Part shown: positions 24,664 through 35,523 of the stretch, piece by piece
Layout: each line of letters begins with the position of its first letter
Position numbering within the stretch: position 1 is the stretch's first letter
NCBI GenBank assembly: GCA_028023455.1
Contig: JAQFVV010000182.1
Coordinates: forward strand, 1,116,001 to 1,180,000
Direction: 5' to 3'
Length of the DNA stretch: 64,000 bases
Source: Epiperipatus broadwayi
Lineage: Eukaryota; Onychophora; Udeonychophora; Euonychophora; Peripatidae
Program-made: the position numbers and the translations under genes
The notes under the pieces: model-generated
What the model was told of the DNA's origin: nothing
The model's input: only the letters and a program-made list of their open reading frames with translations
Database searches by the model: none

Positions 24664-24756
24664 GGCAGGGTGGCTCAATTGGTTAGAGCATTACCTTAAA
24701 ATTTAATACTCAAGAATCTAAGGGTTGATGTTCAAATCCCATGCTAGTACTGTGAC
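24664..24756 (+). repeat. tRNA-like segment downstream of the PLE
   Basis: GGCAGGGTGGCTCAATTGG and TTAGAGCA form a tRNA D-arm-like A box. TGTTCAAATCCC, 60 bp on, is a good B box. The 26-nt separation beyond a normal tRNA would need a long variable arm or an insertion, so it is not an ordinary tRNA gene. It is present at the same place in both PLE arms, so it was part of the unit before inversion. It could be a SINE fused to the PLE 3' end or an internal Pol III promoter. Confidence 0.6.
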
Positions 24757-25149
24757 TAGTCAGACCAGCAATACCTGAAGGAGAGGAGAGAAAATACCTT
24801 TTGAAATATTGTGCATATCCTAACCAGTTTTATGTGCTATTACTAACAGTTACATGTATTTGGAATATTTAAATAAAGTTAAATTTTTCTAAAGACATAC
24901 AATATTCATATTAGATGGTGAAAATAGTCCAATATAAACATACAACTATTGTGCATATTGTCTTTTTTCTAGAGTAATCTATAATGGTTTTTGTATTGAT
25001 TAATTTTATAGGCAGATATTCATTCAACTTTATTTTTACTTTATACATTAGTCTTTTACAGTTTTCAGTGAATTAAAATAATTCCTCTACTTCACTCTAG
25101 AAATGAGGTAGAGTTTAATCACATATATAATCTTTCTATTTTACAGGCC

Positions 25150-27000
25150 TTCTTCATAGTCTAGCTCTTCTCAATAGTAATACAGGTTTTTCTTCTTCAA
25201 TAGGTAGTCCATTATTTAATCCAAAAGATATATCCTGTGAATCTAGATTTGAAGATTTTGCTTTTACATTTAATTCAGTCTTAGAATTTTATTCCTACAT
25301 TTAATTAAATATTAATAGATGCATCCATTCCAATACTTGGCTGGTTTGTGATAATTCATCCACATGAGTGGTAGCTGAGTTTGCTATTTTTTCTATTATA
25401 TTTATCAACTCAATAAAATGGATTTTTAAATGATTTATATGTCTTCTCACTTCCTCACCATCTTCTAATTCATTTGCTTAACTATAACTCCTGGTATCCT
25501 TTTTTTTTCAGTATGTCTCTTATCCAGATAGATTGTCCTATTTTAAACTTGACATTTTCTGGCTTTACTCCTTTTCACTAGTTTTGTCTAAATTAACTCA
25601 GAAATATGTATTTAAATGGCATTTCATAAATAGTTCTGCCAGAGATTTTTTAAAATTAATAACTCAGTGTGAAGTCATTATAAAATATTGCTCTAGTTAA
25701 TGCTTAATGAATATCTACATATTCCATTTTATTCAATATGCATTTTAAGTGTTGAACGATCTTTTCCGCTAACCTGTTTGATTCTGAATGGTATGGCAGT
25801 GTTAATAAAAGCTCTAGCCACTTCTTATCTAGAAAATCCTTTAACAGTTCTGAACAAATTCCTGCACCATTGTCTGTAACTATAAACTCAGAATATCTGT
25901 GCATTGTTAAGAATTTATTTAATTATTTTACTATATTATCTGCATTGTTATTTTTAACCATTCTATATTCTGACCCTTTGGAGTATGAAGTGATAATTAT
26001 AAAAAATATATTACTATGGAATGGCTCTTCATGATCTAAATAAACAACTTCCATGGTTTTGAAGCTTTATGCCATCCTTTTAACTCCATCAAGTTAATCT
26101 TGCTGCTTCTTGACAGGCTTGAAATGTCTTTACAGTTTCCTCAATATCATTATTCATGTCTAGCCAAAAGACATGCAAATGATCTGGTTCTTTCATATAA
26201 ACTATTCTGGGGTGCCCTTCATATAGCAACTGTAACATGCATTTCCTTCCTTATTTGGAACTAAAACTTTATTGGCCATAAGATTTGTGGTACTACATAG
26301 TTTGGTCACATTTTTAGTCAATCTTGTTTGATTTAATTCTTTGCTAATTGGTATTCCATGGCATTTTCATCCACTCTACTATGACTTTACTATTTAGTCT
26401 CTTTAAATTTGACTTAAATAATGATGAAAATTTGTTCTAAACTTTTAAATGTTAAATTTGACCATCTTATGTTGAACACTTTATTTCCTGAAGTCAGAAT
26501 CAGTTATGTCCCAATTCAGGGCTGAGGTTTTTAGCTACTACATATAATAGTAAATTTTTTATGTCTGTTTGCTTTTACTGATGCTATCACTATTCCTTTT
26601 ACATTATTAGTATGTCTATATCAGCCAAGTTCATCTTTTTGATTTGAATATTGTTATTCCATATCCTATTAATGGCTATCCCATCCTTTAAGCAATAAGA
26701 AATACACCTGCTCCACTTTCCATTTTGATAATTTGGTTGCAAATTTTGACATCTAATATATTACATGTATCTTCACTTTCTGCTATTTTATTGATATTTT
26801 CTGAATTCTTGAATACTCATTCCCTCGATTTTCTATTAGTAAGTAAATCTAGTTTAATCATTTTCTGATTGTTCTTGCAAATTTTTGACAAATGACCTGT
26901 CAGTCCATAATTATTATGCTTATTTTTTTCTAAATTTGCATATTTTCTTTGTGTCCTTTTTTCCCATAGCAGTAGCAATTGCAGACATTCCTAGAACAAT
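25150..27000 (-). pseudogene. Ty3/gypsy remnant: gag zinc knuckle, protease, integrase; RT lost
   Basis: Minus-strand order is intact but gutted. Near 26990-26870 is a gag zinc-knuckle block (GKKGHKENM and a second knuckle-like CQKFAR). Near 26710-26560 is a protease-like stretch in which the catalytic D(T/S)GA reads ESGAG. At about 26370 is the start of the RT N-terminus (VDENAM), then a jump. From 26270 to 25150 comes integrase: a zinc-binding part (EGHP-like, CQACQEA-like), a core with HSNIFFIIITSYS, and at 25904-25704 the motif FIVTDNGAGICSELLKDFL followed by LPYHSESNRLAEKIVQHLK. Only about 100 bp separate RT start and integrase, so roughly 2 kb of RT and RNase H are deleted. Stops and frameshifts occur throughout. 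Confidence 0.8.
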
Positions 27001-27039
27001 TTTGTATGTTTCTCTTTTAATAGTGGCAGTATAAGTTAC

Positions 27040-28020
27040 TGTTGACTAACTTGAATGGGAGAAAAAATTGGTAAATGAAGCAAAGAAAAGAAAGGGTTTG
27101 GTAAAGAAACTAACAGTGTTTTCATATAATAAATATGATGTAGCTAGAATTGTATGGAAGAGAGTTGCAGTAGCAGGGTTAAATGCATTGCGTTAGTAAA
27201 GGGTATTAGATTATTTAGAGAGAGTACAAAGGGAAGTAGAAAGACATGAATTAGATGCAGAGGTGTGAACAGCAAAGAAGGCAATTCAAAAAGAAATGGG
27301 ATGGTCAAGTTTTTATATGGGAGATGCAAAAAGTAAAATGAAAATGTTTGGTAGGTTGCAGTTTATGGATAGTAAAAGAATAGCCAAAATAGTGTTTAAT
27401 TGGGTTATGAGTAAAAGGCAGGCAACAAAATAGGTGAGAAAGGTAATGTGGTATGCAAAAGATTTGGATAAAGAATTTATATCAGTATACTTGTATAAAA
27501 GGTGGAGTGATTGTGTTAGGAGGATTGTTGAGTGTTATAATGGTAAGGAATGGGATAAAAGAATAGATGCATTAATAAAATAGGGAGTTGGAGTGATGGA
27601 GAACTAGTATGGATGGTAAGAAGAATTTAAATATATATAGAAGTAAACAGAACATTGGGTGTGAGTTAATTTATGATAATAGTAAGGAAAGTAGTTTATT
27701 GTTTAAGGCTTAAATGGGATCTTTAGCAACAAGAGAATATACATGTAAATGGAAAAATATGGGTGCAAATTATGTAGGGAAGGTATAGAAAATATTAGGC
27801 ATCTGTTGATTGAATGTAAATGCTTGAAAGCAGAAAGGGTACAAATAATGAAGTTATGGGAGAATAAATATGAACAAGGTGATTATACAGAAAGTGGGTT
27901 ATTGGTTTTTATACTGGGTTTGGGAAAAAATAAGGGGGATTTAGATATAAAAGCCATAGAGTTGACAAAGATTATGTTGTGGAAATGGGATGGAGCAGAT
28001 TATGGGAAAGCTTAGGGTAG
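27040..28020 (+). pseudogene. Non-LTR retrotransposon C-terminal region
   Basis: The plus-strand frame runs from about 27065 (KLVNEAKKRKGLVKKL) through ARIVWKRVAVAGLNAL, LDYLERVQREVERHELDAEV and IQKEMGWSSFYMGD to a C-terminal zinc-finger-like motif at 27749-28015 (CKLCREG..NIRHLLIEC). This layout, a helical post-RT region ending in CxxC..H..C, is usual in the last third of several LINE clades. In-frame stops near 27197, 27267, 27431 and 27581 show it is dead. The RT domain is not visible upstream, where the gypsy remnant on the other strand begins, so this is a 5'-truncated copy. Confidence 0.75.
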
Positions 28021-28159
28021 GGAATGAAAGGGGAAGGTAAAATGGCTAACAGGTTTCTTTGGGCATAGTTGCTGAGAGATTCCTGACTCCGTTTAAGGAG
28101 AAGTCACAATACATCACATCCCTTAACATATTTAAAATATATATATTTGAAAATAATTT

Positions 28160-28200
28160 AATTGACAACACACACACATATATATATGTGCGTGTGTGAA
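28160..28200. repeat. CA/TA microsatellite
   Basis: ACACACACACATATATATAT followed by GTGCGTGTGTG is itself palindromic. It is typical of compound dinucleotide repeats in invertebrate genomes. Confidence 0.8.
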
Positions 28201-28376
28201 AGTGAGTATTATGGAATAAAACTGAAGTATATAAGTATATGCATTTGTGAACAAAGATACACATTCATAAATCTAAAGATGAAAAGTTATTTAAAAGGCT
28301 GCACAAAACAAAAGAAGATTTGAGTAATTAGCATTATATTTTTGCCCTCATATAGAACAGAAATACATAGTAATAT

Positions 28377-28936
28377 ATTCGAATATCGGCCTTTCAAGCC
28401 AATTGTGCAAACGCTTTGCGAGTGTTAAATAATAAATGAATACCTTCTGACCAATACAAGATATAGAATTTATGCAGGAATAAAAAGAATCCCTCTTATT
28501 CCTACGACTCAAATATTTATATATGAGCAAATCTGAAGTACTGGCACAGAAGGTGTGACAATAGAACAGTCACTTTAAATTACTATATACAATGTCTGAA
28601 TGAATGACACCGATGAAATTTTCTAGAATTTACTAAACATCATTCCAACTGAAACTTAATCATATATATAAATAAGCATTTATTTTTATAGTGTCTGTAT
28701 ACAATTGTAATTACATTCAAATATCAGCCTTTCAAGCCAATTGTGCAAACGCTTTGTGAGTGTTAAATAATAAATGAACACCTTATTCCTGCATAAATTC
28801 TATATCTTGTATTGGTCAGAGGGTATTTATTTATTATTTAACACTCGCAAAGCGTTTGCACAATTGGCTTGAAAGGCCGATATTCGAATGTAATTACAAT
28901 TGTATACAGACGCTATAAAAATAAATGCTTATTTAT
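28377..28936. repeat. Cluster of direct and inverted copies of a ~107-bp unit
   Basis: A unit starting ATTCGAATATCGGCCTTTCA at 28377-28483 recurs in the same orientation, shortened, at 28717-28783, and inverted at 28784-28890. The last two form a palindrome (28668-28936) that also takes in flanking sequence (AATAAGCATTTATTTTTATA and its complement). The inverted copy at 28784-28890 matches the distal unit at 28377 more completely than its near partner: it keeps the TGCAGGAATAA end that 28717-28783 has lost. Confidence 0.82.
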
Positions 28937-29166
28937 AGTAATATAACATTTTTTTTATTTACAAAGAGTAATTTAAGAAATGGTAAGTAGTAATTAACAT
29001 TTAAGCTGACACGATTTTTATAAATCTGTCTGACTTTAAAAAAAGTCAAATTGTTACTGAATTACCTAATGTTTCAAGAATAATATTTTCTAGAATGATG
29101 AATAAATTTACTAAAGCTAATAGAATATTAAATGTGTGTATAATATATATACTTTAAGCTAGCTAT

Positions 29167-29450
29167 AATTAATAGGATTTGAACCCAGACTTTCAAACTC
29201 TCTTTAGTCATCCACTCCATGTTATACAACCGATACACATGACCACATATATGTGGAAAAGATAAATGATCTTCAATATAGGTGTGTGTGGGAGATGATG
29301 ACTCATTATGAATGCTGGTTCAGCACAAAATATGTATATTGGAGATCATTTATTTTTTTCATATATATGTGGTGATGTGTATCAGTTATATAAGATGGAG
29401 TGGATGATTAAAAGGAGATTGAAAGTCTGATTTCAAATCCTCTCTAATTA
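29167..29450. repeat. Palindrome of family M
   Basis: The arm at 29167-29290 (TAGGATTTGAACCCAGACTT and onward) is complementary to 29325-29450 (AAGTCTGATTTCAAATCC), with the axis near 29308. It shares CATATATGTGGAAAAGATAAA with the palindrome at 20318-20972 and the insert at 2718. The repeated end GGATTTGAACCC resembles a tRNA T-arm (B box), so the family may descend from a tRNA-related sequence. Confidence 0.75.
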
Positions 29451-30092
29451 CATAAAGCTAATAGAATAAAATTTTCAAAACAAACTGTGGTCAAAGCAAA
29501 AAAAAAATACTTTTATCAAATCACTTCAGAGATAACAATATGTAAAAGCATGTCTGTGTATACTAAATAAATCAGTCATGAGTTTCACAACTGAATATTT
29601 GTGACTAAGTTGTCATTTTAATGTCATTGTTTTATGCAACAAATGCTACAATGTTGAGACAAAGGTTCACAAGTATACAAATTGGGTAGTAATTGACTAT
29701 ATGCAAGTAATATAATTTTATCCCTTGTTAAAAATTTTTATAACCATTAAAAATTTATGCTGAACTGAAACAAAGGACAAAATTTTTATTAGACAGCTGT
29801 AAAACAAACATGAGACTGTTATAATTTATTTTTTACATTAATGCATCACAGATGCATGCTATTCCTTAATATAAGAAGTATTTCCAAACAACATTTATTT
29901 TCCAAGATAATAATGTTCCAATACCTACTCTTCCTGCAATCAAATATTGTTTTGAGTATGAAAATATATACTTGATTTAAATAATAAGGAATATATACAT
30001 ACCTTGAACGATTGCAGGGAGGTCAAAATATGTTAAATTGTTATATAATTTTGTTTCATTAGAACACAAGCATTTTCTACTTCCTGTAGATG
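29451..30092. other. AT-rich sequence without a gene
   Basis: No coding or repeat structure was recognised before the hAT target site. Confidence 0.5.
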
Positions 30093-33000
30093 CTTTATAC
30101 CAGGGGTGGCCAACTTTTGTGTTCATAAGATTGATTTTTTATTTTGAAAATGTGTTGCGATCAACTTGTTGTCATAGGCGTAGTCTAAGTGGAGAAAGAT
30201 GTGAAATACATACTATTTTTATATATCTACCTACGTAAAAAATAACAATTATTTAACAGGCTAAAAAACTCATGTCCATGGGAATTAAAGCAACATGATT
30301 AATTATTAACAACATTTATTAATTCAAATTAGCTTCTGATAAAGACATATTTAGAATTTATTTTATTATCTTAACATTAATGGGAAAACTGTGTTTGCAT
30401 GTCTCTAACCAAGGAATCATAATTAGGTGTATATCCTGACAAAGATAATAATAAAGAATCCTCAGTATGGGAATCAGTTAGGACAGAATGTTGTTTAGTC
30501 TTCGTTAACTTTAAATATGAAAATGCCGATTCACACAGGTATGTAGATCCGAAAAAAGAATAAATATATTCACTACATTTGATGATATTGGGATATTTTT
30601 CTCGGTTGACGTATTTCCAAAAATCTTGCTCTTCAAATTTTCCAGCTTGTAAGATTAAATCAGTTTGTAAAATTATAATTTCATTTTCTAAAGCCTTTTG
30701 CTCCATATGAAATACGTTTGAAATTTTTTGGCTAATGCGTTTCACATTTAAATCTTTTTTAAAAGGAAAAGATATACATTTCACAATTTCTTTAATTTTT
30801 TCAAATTTTTGGAATCTTAGCTTAAAATCTTCAATTACTTTTTGGATTTCCGCAACATATTTGTCGATATTATAATTAATATTTTTATGCTTTTGTAGGT
30901 GTTCCACCATATTTGGAAAATGATTCAGATTATTTTGTTGCAAATCTTCTATTAGCATAATAAATTTTGTCTTATATGCATCTACACAGCTGATCATATC
31001 AATTACTGTTTTATTTCTACCTTGTAATTCTATATTTAATTGAAGTAAAATCGGTTAGAAAAGCTATGTCACTAAGTCAAGTTTCATCAATTAAATTTTC
31101 ACATTTACCATCAAAATCTATTACTTCAGGCAATAAATCACAAAATCGTTGCAGAAATTTACCTCTGCTTAACCATCTTACATTGGTATGTAATAATAAT
31201 TCAGGTTGCCTTCATCGAGTTGCAGTTGGAAGAGAGGTCATTTGAGGGAACTTCCTCAAATTGAATTAACAATTTTAAACGCTATGTCCATTACTTCTTT
31301 TGTGTTTAGTCTCTTGCTGGCTAACACTTGCTGGTGAATTATGCAGTGGTAGCTCAAAAAAGCTGGGAATTCATCTTCATTTTGACAACGGGCTATAAAT
31401 CCATTTATGCGACCTATCATTGAAGCTGCACCATCCGTTGTTATTGAAACTAATTTAAAAAGTGGTACTTTCAAATCATTGAGCAAGTTTTTAAAGGCTT
31501 TGAATATATCTACACCTCTAGTTCTTTCTTTCAAAGAAATCAGACCCAACAATTCTTCTTTAGATGTAAAATCTTTAAAAACCATACAAATGAAAACAAG
31601 TAATTGTGCTATATCACTTATATCTGTTGATTCATCACATTGAAGGGAAAAACAAGAACTTCTATTAATATTATATAACTGTTCTTTTACATTTCCACTC
31701 ATCTTTTCAATTCGTCGCACCACAGTGTTTCGAGATAGTTGCAGATCTTGAATTGCAGCAATAATTTCACTCTTGTTATGAAAATTGCTAAAAAGTGAAT
31801 CTGATAATTCCAAAAAAGTTTCCTTTACAAAATCATCCTCGGAAAATGGTTTACATTTTTTTGCTAAAAGATAACTTACTTTGAATGATGCAGTAGTTAC
31901 TGCTTGTGACTTCAGCTTTTTAAAAACTTTTTGTTGATTTTTTAATTGAGTTTTAAGATCCCTAACTTTATGTTTTCTCAATTCGGTACTTTGTGGATAA
32001 TCTGTTTGATACTTGTTATGTAAAGCTAAAAAATGTCACTCCACATTACCCTTTTTAGCAATGGCTATCGAGGTAAAGCATATTAAGCAACAACATTTAT
32101 CATTCACCATTGTAAAAAAGTAGTTGAGTTCCCATTCTTCATTGAAATGATAAGTTTTCGATTTTTTTGGTTTACTACTCATGTTCATGGGTATACTAAA
32201 ATGAAAAAAGAAATACTTATGACAATTTTATTTCCCCAAACTTAACTGATAAAAATTGAATATTCAAAGTAAATAATAAATATTGAATTAAATATTTTTC
32301 AAGAAAATTAAAAACTCATGAACTGCGATCATTAACTCCGTTAACGACTTCAGCTTAAACATCTGTTGCTGAGAAGGCTCATTAATCAAGTAAATAGATA
32401 AATAAGAAAAGCCACAATTTAAATTAAAGCATAAGAAAAGGTACTTACATTTTAAACAGAAGAAAAATTGAAACTCCACGTGGTCACCATCGATAGATAA
32501 TTTTGATTAATAATAATAATATTGTTCATACGGGGGCACTACTACATTCTAAATATTAGAGAATGAACGTTTAGTAATGAAAACTGGGAGTTTTTATATC
32601 AAATCTTTCTCTTCCCCTGCATAAGTTATAACTTGTTGACAACTTTAAGTCTTATATTTTAGTTTTTAACACTACTTTATTAAATCTTAGTAAAGACAAA
32701 AACTCCAGCTGAGTAATTGATAAATAGTGCTGGTCCAGTGATTTTGCCTTTGTCTTACATTTATTTTTAATTTTTTTTTTTTTTTTTAAATTTCAGCTCT
32801 TGGTTTCTAGGTGTGAGTCAGAATGATTCCCAAGAAATAAATATTTTTTAAAAAAGAGATTTAAGTTCTGTAAAGTGTAAACTTTCTCTTATATGTGTAA
32901 CATTATCACACTGAATTTAGGATTTTATATGCAAATGCAAGCAAATTTATAAACTAAATTTATAATAGCTTAAAATAGATAATTTAGAAAAGTTGTAAGT

Positions 33001-33708
33001 TCACAAAATCTATCACATTGCAGTTTCCTTCGCATATAGACATAGGTGTGCTTCTACACACACAATAATGTCTACACAACTTACTTTAATTTATTATTTT
33101 AAATTAGAACTGCATATTATAGTTATATGCATACAGATATTATTAGCTAATTAATGTGCAATATGAATATATGCACATACTCGTTAACAGAACTTTTATA
33201 CAATATTTTAGTATTAATTTAAAATATACATGGACTTGGATGGATTTGAATTAGAGAAAATTATACTACTATGAAACATAGTAGTCTGAAACTGGAAGAT
33301 AGATAAATCATACTGTTTCAATACTAAAGAAAAGAAGCTATCGTATAACACTACCAAATATTCAAGCTAAATAACTGTGTTTTTTTTTAGTCAATAACTG
33401 CATGCATACTGTTTCATTTGTGCATTATGTTCACGCGTTGCATTCGGTTACAAAAACACATTAAGTCAAGATTAAAAATATTATTTTCAATAATGATATG
33501 ACTTATTGGACTTCACCTATCTAGAACTGAAAAAAAATTTAAAACAAAAATAACAAAAAAAGTTACAAATCTTGACAATTTGTTTCACTCATAATTGGAT
33601 GGTTCTTGCCAGTCAGTTCTTGGCAGATTGGCCTAGTGATTGTCCAAAATTGGCTTCGCGATCGACCAGTCAATTGCGATCGACTTTTTGGACACCCCTG
33701 CTTTTTAC
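30093..33708 (-). mobile_element. hAT DNA transposon with TIRs and 8-bp target duplication
   Basis: The 3600-bp body runs from CAGGGGTGGCCAAC at 30101 to its inverted partner ending at 33700 (the reverse strand reads CAGGGGTGTCCAA). It is flanked by CTTTATAC (30093-30100) and CTTTTTAC (33701-33708), a 7-of-8 match to the 8-bp duplication hAT elements make. Subterminal GCGATCRACT repeats lie inside both ends. The transposase is on the minus strand at 32181-30377, with about 1.5 kb of non-coding DNA 5' of it. The termini resemble the Charlie/ZBED-type branch of hAT. The transposase is broken, so the element is not autonomous now. Confidence 0.92.
30377..32181 (-). pseudogene. hAT transposase (BED finger type), frameshifted
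   Basis: From an ATG at 32181 the minus strand reads a BED-like zinc finger (CCCLICFTS, then ALHNKYQ about 20 residues on), with one in-frame stop where the finger reads NVE*HF. The same frame continues through 31981-31256: ten-helix core with LQCDESTDISDIAQLL (first catalytic Asp, residue 116 of this segment) and SITTDGAASMIG (second Asp, residue 183), then LSYHCIIHQQVL. Between 31255 and 30998 several frameshifts break it. The segment 30997-30377 ends with the hAT dimerisation motif (FFGSTYLCESAFSYLK and LTDSHTEDSLLLSL). Similar proteins include ZBED5- and GTF2IRD2-like domesticated relatives, but this copy sits inside its own TIRs and is decayed, so it is a transposon gene, not a host gene. 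Confidence 0.9.
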
Positions 33709-34059
33709 CATATAAATAAAAGAACTGCAGGTATTCTCAAATAATTTATGATATATATATTGATATAAAGATTTTCATAGATAACATATAAATGATATAT
33801 GTTGTGGGGTTAATCCATGTATGATGTTGATCATGAATGTCATGACATTTCAGCTTGATCACATAAGCACTAACTGAGTAGTGAATAGAATATTATAAAG
33901 ATGGCTTTAAAAGTGCTGCAAAGACTGATTTATAATAATGTTAAAGTTTCACTGAGAGAAAAAAAAACACAAATATATTGAAAAAATATAAGTCAGAAAA
34001 CCTTCAGAGCAATATGCTTTTTAAAAAATTATTTCAAATAAGAATAAGTTTTCATATGT
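33709..34059. other. AT-rich sequence without a gene
   Basis: No coding or repeat structure was recognised. Confidence 0.5.
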
Positions 34060-34340
34060 CATCACATTTATTGATACAATTTGATCTCCTTAATATCTCA
34101 ATGGCTTCTCTGATCTTACATCAGTAGAGATTGTCTCATCTGGATAGTATCCTGGTATTGGAGAAGTCAATATTGTGACCTGAATCCATAGCATTGAGTG
34201 AAAGTTCTAATGATAATGAGTGTTGCTTAATTACATTAGTTTCTTTGTCTCTTATACAACTGGTGTAATGATTGCTCATATCTATATAATAAGCTTTCCA
34301 AATATGAAATTTCATCAGTCTCATAAGAGATTGAACTTTT
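34060..34340 (-). pseudogene. PLE GIY-YIG C-terminal scrap
   Basis: The minus-strand frame ending at 34136 gives HSLSLELSLNAMDSGHNIDF and SNTRILSR. Past a stop it continues DNLY and CKIREAIEI. This is the usual end of a Penelope-like GIY-YIG domain (SAL..H....GH.IDF....IL.RE....R..REAIEI). The YIG core is not recognisable upstream. It is unlike the two PLE pairs elsewhere in the window, so it is a third PLE lineage. Confidence 0.6.
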
Positions 34341-34449
34341 AGACTTGGTTATGATATTGTTAATTTTTTGATAAATAGTATATGCTGTATATGTCGGTAT
34401 ATTCATTATCAAAAGCATACATGGACAAAACCACACAATATATCATTTA

Positions 34450-34616
34450 TATATATTATAATACTACCCCTTATATTTTATACCGCCATTTGTATGCTTC
34501 TACCCGTAGCTTCGAGTGAGGATATTTGTGAGCATGGTCTGATTCCATCTCACGCGCCAATCTTACACATGGATAAGAATTATCTCATCGAAAACGTAAA
34601 TAAGGGTTCGGGTATA
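34450..34616 (+). other. Candidate exon with signal-peptide-like sequence
   Basis: The frame closing at 34619 ends in a hydrophobic stretch (FIYIIILPLIFYTAICMLLP) followed by VASSEDICEHGLIPSH and a soluble segment. Base composition is less AT-biased than its surroundings. A possible splice donor, CGG|GTATAT, lies near 34610. No homologue is recognised, so it may be chance. An ATG is available at 34368 but the residues before the hydrophobic part look like translated AT-rich DNA. Confidence 0.18.
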
Positions 34617-35070
34617 TAGATATACCTCTGTTTATGGTAGCGCATCCCTACCAGCTCAATCTCAGGGTTTGGGGACTATAGTCTAACTAGAGAACAAAGC
34701 TAAACACTACCCAACTAAGTCTTATGTGTCTATCTATTCTGTCTGATAATTTATCCGTTATAAATCTAATAACTCAACCCGAATGTTATCATACAATTTA
34801 CTCTATTTATTACCATACTTAATACCGATAAAATCTCATTTATACACGCATATAAATATATCAATATTCAAGCGCACAGCCCATTTACCCTGATACACAC
34901 ATATAATTCATATACGCATCAAAATAGTGTAATTATACATCAGAGCTGTTTATTTAAAGTTGTTATTTTATTTAATTTAAAAGAGATTTATTATAGCAAT
35001 TAATATTGAGGTAACACTAGTTTCTTTACCAAGACGCATTCATTGAACATATATTTAGCGTAAACATCAA

Positions 35071-35523
35071 TTACCTTAAGTACCATCGACCGTTCACATG
35101 GTCAAAGACAAGTCCACATTTATAATTCTCCACGAATACTGGTCTGGTTGATATAACGGATGGCAAGGATTTCCAATATGGTATATCGAATAGCTTATTC
35201 TGGAGGTGGAGTAGATGATTCACTCACTTTATGAAAGGGTCCCATTTCATAGATCTTTCGTCGCCATTACACTTGATGAACAAGAACTCTTTTGTATAGC
35301 GAAGTTCGTAGGTCCACTTCAGATGGGTTCCACGACAACTGTCCACTGGATCGGTTAATGAAACTAGCGCTATGGAATTACCCCGACATTTTGTGTGAGA
35401 AATATTAATAAACTTCTTAAGAAAATTTTTATACGTCCACACACTCCGTAGTCCAAACCGCGTTTTTTTCTTTTTTTTTTTTTTTTCCACTCTCGAGCCC
35501 ACAAAAAGTTCTTTTGTTTTCAC
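35071..35523 (-). other. Candidate exon(s), unknown protein
   Basis: One minus-strand frame stays open from 35523 to a stop at 35071 except for a single TGA at 35224. The residues look protein-like, with Cys and Trp (LTDPVDSCRGTHLKWTYELR, FLFIKCNGDERSMKWDPF, then NYKCGLVFDHVNGRWYL). The TGA lies in an 84-bp stretch bounded by a donor-like AAA|GTGAGTG (35227) and an acceptor-like CAACCAG (35144). Removing it keeps frame, and a second donor-like AAG|GTAATT lies at 35075. So it may be two small exons or a decayed frame. The lysine run at the 5' side (35463-35490) is low-complexity and probably not coding. The family is unrecognised. Confidence 0.28.

Larger units (their letters stand above)
23216..24947. 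mobile_element. Head-to-head pair of Penelope-like element copies
   Basis: The left arm (23216 to about 24008) is the reverse complement of the right arm (about 24141-24947). Matching sequence runs from the outer ends (TGTTTATATTGGACTATTT) through a tRNA-like block and the GIY-YIG coding region to a junction near 24008-24140. Arm divergence is clear, with many substitutions and small indels, so the inversion is old. The outermost 150 bp also occur alone at 6363-6887. Each arm encodes only the C-terminal endonuclease part of a PLE, with the reverse transcriptase missing. Confidence 0.85.

Noticed and set aside
24664-24756. Functional tRNA gene
   Set aside because: A and B boxes are good, but the spacing is too long and a full cloverleaf was not found. 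It sits in a repeated PLE-linked unit.
31407-31643. Plus-strand open frame within the hAT element
   Set aside because: It is the antisense shadow of the transposase.
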